Of a stretch of 58,711 nt of DNA, positions 8,674 through 20,371 are shown one piece after another. This DNA is from Actinomycetota bacterium (lineage in GTDB: Bacteria > Actinomycetota > Thermoleophilia > Gaiellales > Gaiellaceae). The translations under genes were made by a program, and so were the position numbers. The stretch is from assembly GCA_003139545.1 (NCBI GenBank), contig PLJC01000032.1, forward strand, positions 46,321 to 105,031. Reading direction: 5' to 3'. Numbering within the stretch: the stretch's first letter is position 1; the number at the start of each line of letters is the position of its first letter. The notes below the pieces were generated by a model that worked only from the letters and a program-made list of their open reading frames with translations, did not search any database and was not told where the DNA came from.

Positions 8674-8714
8674 TTCCTAAACCGTGTGCCCAAGTTCGAT
8701 TCTTGGCGGTGGCA
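8674..8714 (+). other. 3' half of a tRNA-Arg(CCU), candidate att site
   Basis: The sequence reads as tRNA positions 32-73. Anticodon loop TTCCTAA (anticodon CCT) is followed by stem side ACCGT, a 4-base variable region, a perfect 5-bp T-arm (CCAAG / loop TTCGATT / CTTGG), acceptor strand CGGTGGC and discriminator A at 8714. The required 5' half (GCCACCG acceptor, D-arm, ACGGT) is not upstream. A break exactly in the anticodon loop is what site-specific integration into a tRNA gene leaves behind. Confidence 0.6.
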
Positions 8715-9140
8715 TGCCGAATCTGGCATGACACAGCTCTCCGTCGTGGCGGTAGATGTGGGGGCTTTCGAGCTTGCACGAAGCGACCGGGCGCGGAAGC
8801 TGTACGAGAAGGCATGGTCAGCGGCTACCGATCCCCGTCCGCGCGTCTTCGCAGCCTCTGCCGTGCATAAGGCCGGTCAACGCGTAAAACGGTAGCGACG
8901 CAGACTGCACGACCGGTGGCTATGAGCGAATGCAACGCATACCACTTCAGGACAGAACCTCGTCCTCGGTGTGCCCGACGTACACGAGCGCAGTAGTTGT
9001 CTGTCAGGACACCATGTGCGAGATCGCTGCGAGGTAGCCGTGGCCAACCGACGCTAAGCGTGATACACCGCCAAACGGGATTCCGCATAACCAAGCCAAA
9101 GTCGCCGCTGGAGGCGACAGATGGCGAACGCTGCACGGGG

Positions 9141-9182
9141 TTCACACGCGAGGGGTCGCTAGTTCGATCGCAGCCGCGCCCA
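9141..9182 (+). other. Degenerate 3' half of a tRNA-Val(CAC), candidate att site
   Basis: Anticodon loop TTCACAC is followed by GCGAG, variable region GGGTC, T-arm GCTAG / TTCGATC / GCAGC, acceptor strand CGCGCCC and A at 9182. Only three of five T-stem pairs form, so it is decayed. The matching 5' acceptor GGGCGCG and a D-arm are absent upstream. Like the fragment at 8674, it begins at the anticodon loop. It lies just before the acyl-CoA dehydrogenase gene. Confidence 0.45.
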
Positions 9183-9199
9183 CTTTCTGGGAGGCTCCC

Positions 9200-10357
9200 A
9201 TGACGTTCGATCTGCCGCAGGAGTTCGTCGAGATCCGAGCCGCCGTCGGCGAGCTGTGCGCGAGATACCCGGGCGAGTACTGGCAGGCGCTCGAACCGGA
9301 CGGATACCCCGATGAGTTCGTCGCCGCGCTCACCGAGAGCGGATGGCTCGCCGCGCTGATCCCCGAGGAATACGGCGGCGCTGGTCTCGGCATCGCCGCG
9401 ACCAGCGTGATCGTGGAGACGATCAACGCGAACGGCTGCAACTCGGGCGCGTGCCACGCGCAGATGTACACGATGGGGACCGTTCTGCGGCACGGCAGCG
9501 CCGCGCAGAAGTCGGAGTATCTGCCGAAGATCGCGTCCGGCGAGCTTCGCCTGCAGGCGTTTGGCGTCACCGAGCCCTCCTCCGGATCGGATACGACCAA
9601 GATCGAAACGACGGCGACGCCGACCGACGGCGGCTACGTCATCCGTGGGCAGAAGATCTGGACATCGCGAGCGGAGCACTCCGATCTCATGCTCCTGCTC
9701 GCACGGACGACCCCTGCCGATCGCGTGGAGAAAAAGACCGACGGACTCTCCGTCTTCCTGGTCGACATCCGTGGGGCACCAAAAGGCCTCGAGATTCGTC
9801 CGATCAAAACGATGATGAACCACGCGACGACCGAGGTCTTCTTCGACGACGTCGAGATACCCGCGAGCGCGCTCATCGGCGAAGAGGGGAAGGGATTCCG
9901 ATACATCCTCGACGGCTGGAACGCCGAGCGGATCCTGATCGCCTCCGAGTGCATCGGCGACGCTCGCTGGTTCATCGAGAAAGCGGTCGAGTACGGCTCT
10001 GAGCGCGTTGTATTCGGACGGCCTATTGCGTCGAACCAGGGCGTGCAATTCCCGATCGCACGCGCGCACGCGGCCACCGAAGCGGCGGACCTGATTCGAC
10101 ACAAGGCTGCGTGGCTGTACGACCAGGGGGAACCGTGCGGCGCGGAGGCAAACATGGCCAAGCTCCTCGCGTCCGAGGCATCCTGGTCGGCGGCGAACGC
10201 CTGCATCGACACGTTCGGCGGTTACGGCTTCGCGGCGGAGTACGACGTCGAGCGGAAGTTTCGTGAAACGCGTCTCTATACGGTCGCACCCGTATCGAAC
10301 AACCTCGTCCTCGCGTACGTCGGCGAGCACGTGCTGAAGATGCCGCGGTCCTACTAA
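9200..10357 (+). CDS. Acyl-CoA dehydrogenase family protein
   Basis: This 385-residue FAD flavoprotein oxidises an acyl-CoA at C2-C3 and passes electrons to ETF. It shows the ACAD pattern FGVTEPSSGSD near residue 117, QKIWTSRAEHSD near 150, GWNAERIL near 240 and FGGYGFAAEYDVERKFRET near the C-terminus. The usual catalytic Glu of the YEG motif is missing (the site reads LYTVAPVSNN). A Glu at residue 243, in the NAERIL stretch, aligns with the alternative base used by isovaleryl-CoA dehydrogenase (DLERL). A GGGAGG ribosome site precedes the ATG. It probably serves the same pathway as the CoA ligase at 6631. Confidence 0.9.
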   Translation: MTFDLPQEFVEIRAAVGELCARYPGEYWQALEPDGYPDEFVAALTESGWLAALIPEEYGGAGLGIAATSVIVETINANGCNSGACHAQMYTMGTVLRHGSAAQKSEYLPKIASGELRLQAFGVTEPSSGSDTTKIETTATPTDGGYVIRGQKIWTSRAEHSDLMLLLARTTPADRVEKKTDGLSVFLVDIRGAPKGLEIRPIKTMMNHATTEVFFDDVEIPASALIGEEGKGFRYILDGWNAERILIASECIGDARWFIEKAVEYGSERVVFGRPIASNQGVQFPIARAHAATEAADLIRHKAAWLYDQGEPCGAEANMAKLLASEASWSAANACIDTFGGYGFAAEYDVERKFRETRLYTVAPVSNNLVLAYVGEHVLKMPRSY

Positions 10358-10363
10358 TCGTGG

Positions 10364-10690
10364 CTAGCCGAGCTTGCGCTTCACCTTCTGCACCGAAGGA
10401 GCCGCGGCCTTCGCCTTCGTGAGCGGCCGCGCCTTGACCGCGACCGACGCCGGCTTCGCAGAGATGGTGATCTCCTCGCCGGTAGCGGGGTTGCGGCCCG
10501 GGCGCGCCTTCGTTGCCGGCCGGAGACGAACCTCGAGCTGCACGATGTTGCCGATCTTCACCTTCTCGCCCTCGGCGATCTGTTCGAGCACGACCTCTTC
10601 GAGCGCCTCGAGCGCCCGCTTCGCTTCCGCGCGGCTCGTCCCGGAAACTTCGGCGACCGCATCGGCGAGCTGAGTCTGAGTCAGGGGCAC
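10364..10690 (-). CDS. hup: HU/IHF-family DNA-binding protein
   Basis: This histone-like nucleoid protein bends and compacts DNA. The 108 residues comprise the alpha-helical dimer part (LTQTQLADAVAEVSG, ALEALEEVV) and the beta-arm with the conserved RPGRNPATGEEITI (residues 63-76), followed by a lysine/alanine-rich tail of about 20 residues as in actinobacterial HU. The GTG start at 10688-10690 has GGAGG six bases upstream. It converges on the acyl-CoA dehydrogenase gene, 6 bases apart. Confidence 0.95.
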   Translation of the reverse strand: MPLTQTQLADAVAEVSGTSRAEAKRALEALEEVVLEQIAEGEKVKIGNIVQLEVRLRPATKARPGRNPATGEEITISAKPASVAVKARPLTKAKAAAPSVQKVKRKLG

Positions 10691-10765
10691 GACAATCCTC
10701 CGTCGTCGGTTGGTGGCTGAGACGGCTCATTCAAGCGGAGCGCGCGGACGGACGCCGGAGAAGGG

Positions 10766-10808
10766 CTTGACTTTGTGTAGCAAAGTAAGGTAGCTTTGCA
10801 CCACAAAG
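10766..10808 (+). promoter_or_regulatory. Promoter with two CTTTG-N5-CAAAG operators
   Basis: Two palindromes stand in tandem: ACTTTG-TGTAG-CAAAGT (10769-10785) and CTTTG-CACCA-CAAAG (10793-10807), with centres 23 bases apart. A TTGACT box at 10766-10771 overlaps the first, and a weak -10 would fall at the start of the second. A repressor bound here would block transcription of 10828-11763. The obvious candidate is the winged-helix protein encoded as the second gene of that operon. A GGAGGAGG ribosome site follows at 10812-10819. Confidence 0.7.
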
Positions 10809-10827
10809 TAACGGAGGAGGCTGCGAG

Positions 10828-11454
10828 ATGAACGACGAAGGCGAAGGGCTCGATCCTCGAGCGGCGGCCGCGCTCCTCGAGCAGACCACGCGGCAGGCGC
10901 AACGCCAGTTCGACTTGAGGCGGCCGCTGCTCATGGTGATCGGAGCGGCGGTGGTGCTGATCGCCTACGGCGTGCTGTGGCTGTCCGTGCGCGGGCAGCA
11001 TCCGTATTCGGGTCCGGCCGGCTGGGCCTTGGCGGTCCTGTACTCGACCCTGCTCGTCTGGATCATCGTGGTCGCGACCTTCTACCGGCGCGCAACCAGC
11101 GGCGTCAGCGGCCGCTCGGCGCGGCAGCAGAAGGCCGACGCCGCCGCCTTCATACCGATCTGGATCACCGTCTATGTGTTCCAGGGGGCGCTGCACCACG
11201 CCGGTGCGAGTCACGCGATCGTCTACGGCATCTACCCGGCGGCAGCGCCGATCATCATCGTCGGCTCGGCCGCGGCTGCCTACAACGTGGCAAAGGAGAA
11301 CTGGCCCTGGGTGGGGTTCGCGGTTGCCGCTGTCGTCCTCGCCGCAATCGGTTCCTTCGCCGGCCCCGCCGGCGTGTGGGCCGTCATCGGCATCGGCCTG
11401 TGTGTCTTGCTCCTCGCGCGCGCCGCCGGTCAGGTCTGGCTGCGGCGCGCATAA
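10828..11454 (+). CDS. Integral membrane protein in a winged-helix regulator operon
   Basis: The 208 residues have a soluble N-terminus with a short amphipathic segment (LLEQTTRQAQRQFDLRR), then about five or six hydrophobic helices (residues 33-52, 62-84, 108-122, 132-148, 155-172, 178-196). No enzyme motif is visible. The gene lies behind a double operator and 9 bases upstream of a small winged-helix regulator gene. That layout is common in Actinobacteria, where the regulator represses its membrane partner, but the transported or sensed compound cannot be named. Confidence 0.8.
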   Translation: MNDEGEGLDPRAAAALLEQTTRQAQRQFDLRRPLLMVIGAAVVLIAYGVLWLSVRGQHPYSGPAGWALAVLYSTLLVWIIVVATFYRRATSGVSGRSARQQKADAAAFIPIWITVYVFQGALHHAGASHAIVYGIYPAAAPIIIVGSAAAAYNVAKENWPWVGFAVAAVVLAAIGSFAGPAGVWAVIGIGLCVLLLARAAGQVWLRRA

Positions 11455-11463
11455 GGGACGCGC

Positions 11464-11763
11464 ATGACCACCGAGGAGCTCGACCCCCTGATCCACGTCC
11501 CCGCGCGGCTCCGCATCGTGGCCACGCTGGCAGCCCTCCCCGACGGCGACGCGCTCTCGTTCACGCGGCTCCAGGACATGATCGGGCTCACCCCGGGCAA
11601 CCTGATCACCCACTTACGCAAGCTCGAAGACGCCGGCTACGTCGACACCGAGAAGACCGGCAACGGAACCGCCTCGCGCACCACGATCGCGCTCACCAAT
11701 CAAGGCCGCGCAGCCCTCGACACCTACACCACCGCGCTGCGCGATCTCCTCGCAGGGTTCTAG
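11464..11763 (+). CDS. Small winged-helix transcriptional regulator (HTH_34/MarR-like)
   Basis: The 99-residue protein is a single winged helix. Key stretches are HVPARLRIVATLAALP, then LSFTRLQDMIGLTPGNLITHLRKLEDAGYV (recognition helix near residues 45-60) and the wing TASRTTIALTNQGR. It closely matches the transcriptional regulators with a PF13601-type domain that act as homodimers. It is the second gene of the operon at 10828, so autoregulation through the CTTTG-N5-CAAAG sites at 10769-10807 is likely. The ATG follows the upstream stop by 9 bases. Confidence 0.9.
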   Translation: MTTEELDPLIHVPARLRIVATLAALPDGDALSFTRLQDMIGLTPGNLITHLRKLEDAGYVDTEKTGNGTASRTTIALTNQGRAALDTYTTALRDLLAGF

Positions 11764-11767
11764 GCAG

Positions 11768-12568
11768 TCACCGCGCGATGCTGATGCTCGCGCACACGGG
11801 CTTACTCATGTTCCCGCGCGCGTCACGCGCGCTCACGCAGTAGCGCACCTTCGCCGGCGCGGTCGCGGGGACGCGCCAGCGAACGGAATAGAGGCCGCTC
11901 GGATTCACCGCCTGCAGCGGCAGATGGAAGGTCGTCCCGCCGACGACCCGCACGGTGACGGCCGCCTTGCCGCTGTCATCGTCGACCGCATATTCGAGCT
12001 TCGCGGTTCCGCCTCGCCTCGCATGCTCGTCGAGCGCGACCACGATCGGCGCGAGCACGTCCGTGTATCGGAGCACGTGGGCGGCGACCAGCCGCTGCAC
12101 GGCGCTTGCGGCCGCGCGCGTGAGACCGTTGGCGTCGGCCGCGCTGGCGAGGCCCTTGAGCGCCCCCTGCTGCAAGGCGGTCGACCGGCCGCCGTCGTAG
12201 ACGCCGAACCCTGCCGGCATGACGATGAGCAGGACGCCCGAATACAGCGTCCGGAGCTCGAGGCCGAGGTACCGCGCATACAACGTGGGCTTGCCGTACA
12301 GGCTCGGGATCGCGCCGAGGTCGATCCGCGAGGCCACGACCGCCACTTTCAGGCGGTTCCCGCCCGTGTTGGCCGAGGCGACGAGCTGCTCCAGGGCTGC
12401 GGCCACGTCCTTGTGCGGAGCCGGATATGGCAGGAACACGTCCGCGCCCGGGAGGACGTCGCTGGCGGGGTCTCCGTCCGCGCGCGCCCGCGCGGCCGCC
12501 AGCAGTGCAGCCGCGAGAACCGCCGCGATTTGCATAACACGCACTTTTTTGCATAATATTCCGGTCAT
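11768..12568 (-). CDS. Secreted protein of unknown function
   Basis: The protein has a signal peptide: KKVR, then a hydrophobic run (MQIAAVLAAALLAAA) ending ARARA, with the mature part from about residue 31. The mature chain has an alpha/beta N-terminal part (LKVAVVASRIDLGAIPSLYGKP, LLIVMPAGFGVYDGG) that resembles the TPM/DUF4350-type periplasmic fold only loosely. A C-terminal beta-sandwich-like region follows (YSVRWRVPATAPAKVRYCVSA in part), with two cysteines that could pair. An ATG at 12535 is an alternative start but would drop the positively charged n-region. Divergent from argC. Confidence 0.7.
   Translation of the reverse strand: MTGILCKKVRVMQIAAVLAAALLAAARARADGDPASDVLPGADVFLPYPAPHKDVAAALEQLVASANTGGNRLKVAVVASRIDLGAIPSLYGKPTLYARYLGLELRTLYSGVLLIVMPAGFGVYDGGRSTALQQGALKGLASAADANGLTRAAASAVQRLVAAHVLRYTDVLAPIVVALDEHARRGGTAKLEYAVDDDSGKAAVTVRVVGGTTFHLPLQAVNPSGLYSVRWRVPATAPAKVRYCVSARDARGNMSKPVCASISIAR
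12529..12566 (+). promoter_or_regulatory. argC promoter with ARG-box-like repeats
   Basis: TGCATAA occurs twice, at 12531 and 12550, in an AT-rich island within GC-rich DNA. Both copies sit in imperfect palindromes resembling the ARG boxes bound by ArgR, which usually occur as tandem pairs about two helical turns apart. A promoter overlaps them: TTTGCA (12529-12534), 17 bases, CATAAT (12552-12557). Transcription would start only a few bases before the argC ATG. On the minus strand TATTAT (12553-12558) could serve the divergent secreted-protein gene. Confidence 0.6.
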
Positions 12569-13526
12569 GCCGACGGTGGCAATCCTCGGAGCCTCGGGTT
12601 ACTCCGGCCAGGAGACGCTCGACCGCATTCTCCGCCATCCCGAGCTGGAGATCGCGGCGCTCGGCTCCGACTCGCTCGCGGGCCAGACCGCGGCCGCCCT
12701 CGACGTCCGGCTGAACGGCTCGCTACCGCACTTCGTCCCGAACGAGGACGCCCTCGCAGTAGGCGCCGACGTCGTCTTTCTCTGCCTCGGCAACGAGCGC
12801 GCGGCGGCCGTCGAGCCGCCCGCCGGCGCCGTCGTCGTCGACCTTTCCGGGGCGCATCGCCTCGTCGATCCAGAACTCGCCCGCGCCTGGTACGCGGTCG
12901 CGCCCGGCGCGTGGAGCTACGGGCTCCCGGAGCTCTACGCGCCGGAGGGGAATCTCATCGCCAATCCCGGCTGCTATGCGACGGCGGCGCTGCTCGCGCT
13001 CGCGCCGCTCGCCGGCGCCGTCGATCCGGCGACGGTCGTCGTCGACGCCAAGTCGGGCGTCTCCGGCGCCGGCCGCGAGTTGAAGGCGAGCTCGCACGCC
13101 GGCTTCGTGCTCGAGAACGTCTCCCCGTACGCGGTCGGCGCGCACCGGCACGCGCCCGAGATCGCGCAGCAGCTCGGCTTCGCCGTCTGCTTCGTCCCGC
13201 ACCTCCTCCCCGTGCGCCGCGGCCTGCTCGCGACCTGCTACGTGCACACGGACGCGGACGTGCGCACGCTGCTCGAGGACGCATACGCGGACAGCCACGT
13301 CGTGCGCGTGCTCCCCGAAGGAACGACGCCCGAGCTCGCGCGCGTGCAGGGAACCGACGCCGCCGAGATCGGCGTCTTCGCGGACAGCGCAACAGGCACG
13401 ACGATCGTCGTCTGCGCGCTCGACAACCTCGGCAAGGGCGCCGCGGGCCAGGCGGTCCAGAACGCGAACCTCGCGCTCGGCCTCGACGAGACCGCGGGAT
13501 TGCGGCTCACGGGGATCCTGGTATGA
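12567..13526 (+). CDS. argC: N-acetyl-gamma-glutamyl-phosphate reductase
   Basis: This is the third step of arginine synthesis: NADPH reduction of N-acetylglutamyl phosphate to the semialdehyde. The 319 residues start with a Rossmann loop ILGASGYSGQE. The catalytic Cys sits in ANPGCYATAALLAL (near residue 135), and HRHAPEI and SLPVRRG-like PHLLPVRRGLL segments follow the family. It is the first gene of the arg operon, with ARG-box-like sites in its promoter and almost no leader. The stop overlaps argJ by 4 bases. Confidence 0.96.
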   Translation: MPTVAILGASGYSGQETLDRILRHPELEIAALGSDSLAGQTAAALDVRLNGSLPHFVPNEDALAVGADVVFLCLGNERAAAVEPPAGAVVVDLSGAHRLVDPELARAWYAVAPGAWSYGLPELYAPEGNLIANPGCYATAALLALAPLAGAVDPATVVVDAKSGVSGAGRELKASSHAGFVLENVSPYAVGAHRHAPEIAQQLGFAVCFVPHLLPVRRGLLATCYVHTDADVRTLLEDAYADSHVVRVLPEGTTPELARVQGTDAAEIGVFADSATGTTIVVCALDNLGKGAAGQAVQNANLALGLDETAGLRLTGILV

Positions 13527-14674
13527 GCGTCACCGCCGCCAAGGGCTTCGTCGCCGGCGCCGTGCACAGCGGCATCCGCAAGAAGGACCGCCTCGACCTC
13601 GCGCTCGTGCACTCGCTCGTCCCGGCGACGGGCGCGGGCATGTTCACGATCAACCGCGTCCAGGCAGCGCCGGTCGTCGTCTCGCGCGAGCACCTCGAGC
13701 ACGCGCAGCCGCAGGCGATCGTCGCCAACTCGGGGACCGCGAACGCAGCGACAGGCCCGGCGGGAGTCGACGCCGCACGCGCGACCGCCGACGCCGTCGC
13801 CGCGAAGCTCGGCATCGAGCCCGCGCAGGTGCTCGTCCTCTCCACCGGCGTCATCGGCCAGCCGCTGCCCGTCGACGCGGTCGTCGCCGGCATCGGCGAG
13901 ATCGAGCTCGACACGGACGGAGGCGACGCGGCCGCGCACGCGATCATGACCACCGACACGCACGCGAAGCAATCGGTCGCGCACGGCCCGGGCTTCACCG
14001 TCGGCGGCATGGCCAAGGGCTCGGGGATGATCCACCCCTGTCTCGCCACGATGCTCGCGGTCGTCACGACCGACTATCCGCTCGAGCCCGGCGAGGCGAT
14101 CGACTTCCTCCGCCCCGCCGTCGACGCGAGCTTCAACGCCATCTCGGTGGACGGCGAGTGCTCGACGAACGACACCGTTCTGCTGCTCGCCAACGGTGCG
14201 AGCGGCTGCGAGCGGAACGACGAGGCGTTCGCGGCGGCGCTGCGCACCGTGTGCGGCGAGCTCGCGAAGCAGATCGTCGCCGACGGCGAAGGCGCTACCG
14301 TGCTCGCCGAGATCGCCGTGCGCGGCGCGGCGAGCGACGGCGAGGCGCGCGCGATCGCCGAGCGCGTCGCCACCTCCCCGCTCGTGAAGACGGCGCTGTA
14401 CGGGCACGACGCCAACTGGGGCCGCATCGCCGCCGCAGCCGGGTCGGCGAAGCACGACGGCGGCTTCGCGGCGCTCGATCCCGACAAGCTCTCGATCCTC
14501 ATCGACGGCGTGGCCGTCCTCGTCGACGGCATGCCGTCCGGGGACGAGCCGGTGCTGACGAACGGCCACTGCGCGATCGAGATCGACCTCGCGCTGGGCG
14601 ACGGCGTCGCGTCCTACCTCACCAGCGACCTTTCCTACGACTACGTGCGCATCAACGCGGAGTACCGGTCATGA
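13523..14674 (+). CDS. argJ: Bifunctional ornithine acetyltransferase / N-acetylglutamate synthase
   Basis: ArgJ recycles the acetyl group from N-acetylornithine to glutamate, and in the bifunctional form also uses acetyl-CoA. The 383-residue precursor self-cleaves before Thr176, here in HPCLATMLAV, to give alpha and beta chains. GMAKGSGMI and the C-terminal LSYDYVRINAEYRS match the family. It begins in an ATGA overlap with argC and ends in one with argB. With ArgJ present, neither argA nor argE is needed for a cyclic pathway. Confidence 0.96.
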   Translation: MSVTAAKGFVAGAVHSGIRKKDRLDLALVHSLVPATGAGMFTINRVQAAPVVVSREHLEHAQPQAIVANSGTANAATGPAGVDAARATADAVAAKLGIEPAQVLVLSTGVIGQPLPVDAVVAGIGEIELDTDGGDAAAHAIMTTDTHAKQSVAHGPGFTVGGMAKGSGMIHPCLATMLAVVTTDYPLEPGEAIDFLRPAVDASFNAISVDGECSTNDTVLLLANGASGCERNDEAFAAALRTVCGELAKQIVADGEGATVLAEIAVRGAASDGEARAIAERVATSPLVKTALYGHDANWGRIAAAAGSAKHDGGFAALDPDKLSILIDGVAVLVDGMPSGDEPVLTNGHCAIEIDLALGDGVASYLTSDLSYDYVRINAEYRS

Positions 14675-15332
14675 GCGTCGTGCTGAAGGTCGGCGGCGCG
14701 TCGATCGGCAGCACCGCGGACGTCGTGCGCGAGCTGCGCACGCTCGGCCACTCCGTCGTCGTCGTGCACGGAGCCGGCCCGCAGATCTCCGAGGAGATGG
14801 CGCGCCGCGGGCTCGAGGTCAGATTCGTGCACGGACGCCGGGTGACGACGCCGGAAGGCCTCGAGGTCGTCCGCGAGAGCTTCGCCGCCGTCAACGCCGC
14901 CGTCTGCGCAGCGATCGGCCCGGACGCAATGCCGCTCGCGGGCGACGAGGTCGGCCTCGAGGCGGAGCAGGTGCCGGAGCTGGGGCTCGTGGGCCAGCCG
15001 GTGCCGTCGTGCCCGCCCGCCGTCGTCGCCGCGCTCGAGCTGGGCCGCGTGCCCGTCGTCTCGCCGCTCGCGCGCGGGCCGCTGAACGTGAACGCCGACG
15101 AGATGGCAACCGCGCTCGCGGTCGGCCTAGGCGCGCAGCGCATCCTCTTCCTCACCGACGTGCCCGGCGTCTTCCACGAGGGCCGCCTCCTGCACTCGAT
15201 CCCCGCCGCGGAAGCGGAGGCGCTCGTCGGCCAGGGCACCTTCGACGGCGGCATCGTCCCCAAGCTCCTCGCCGCGTCGCGCGCCGCGCGCAGCGGCCTG
15301 CAGGCGGACATCGGCGCCACGGCGGTCGTCGC

Positions 15333-15336
<4 letters not shown>
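14671..15336 (+). CDS. argB: Acetylglutamate kinase, short form
   Basis: This kinase phosphorylates N-acetylglutamate, usually the arginine-inhibited step. The visible amino-acid-kinase fold has VVLKVGGASI at the N-terminus, VVVVHGAGPQISEEM near 30, LNVNADEMATALA near 140 and FDGGIVPKLLAA near 195. At 221 residues it is clearly shorter than common ArgB (about 258-300). It lacks the N-terminal helix that in other ArgB proteins mediates hexamer formation and arginine inhibition, so feedback control may differ. Overlaps argJ by 4 bases and argD by GTGA. Confidence 0.9.
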
Positions 15337-20351
<5,015 letters not shown>

Positions 20352-20371
20352 CGACACGGCAAACTGCACCG

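Larger units (their letters stand above)
7963..9199. other. Decayed 1.2-kb intergenic region, probable integration scar
   Basis: No intact gene is convincing here. Frames are short, GC bias by codon position is lost and the stretch is visibly less GC-rich than its flanks. It contains a truncated fumarylacetoacetate-hydrolase-like fragment (8155-8487), two 3' half-tRNA sequences (8674-8714 and 9141-9182), and a 9-base direct repeat CTTCCTAAA at 8011-8019 and 8673-8681. The pattern fits the remains of one or more excised or decayed integrative elements between two catabolic genes. Confidence 0.6.

Noticed and set aside
8674..8714. Functional tRNA gene
   Set aside because: The 5' acceptor strand, D-arm and 5' anticodon stem side are absent upstream, so it cannot be an intact tRNA.
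8714..8729. Hairpin ATGCC-GAATCT-GGCAT as a terminator
   Set aside because: The stem is only five pairs and no T-run follows; it also directly abuts the tRNA half without a gene that needs terminating.
8527..8895. 122-codon frame in the decayed region
   Set aside because: It runs straight through the tRNA-Arg half and shows no motif, no ribosome site and no codon-position GC bias.
8997..9203. 68-codon frame before the acyl-CoA dehydrogenase
   Set aside because: Its last third is the translated tRNA-Val remnant, a common artefact.
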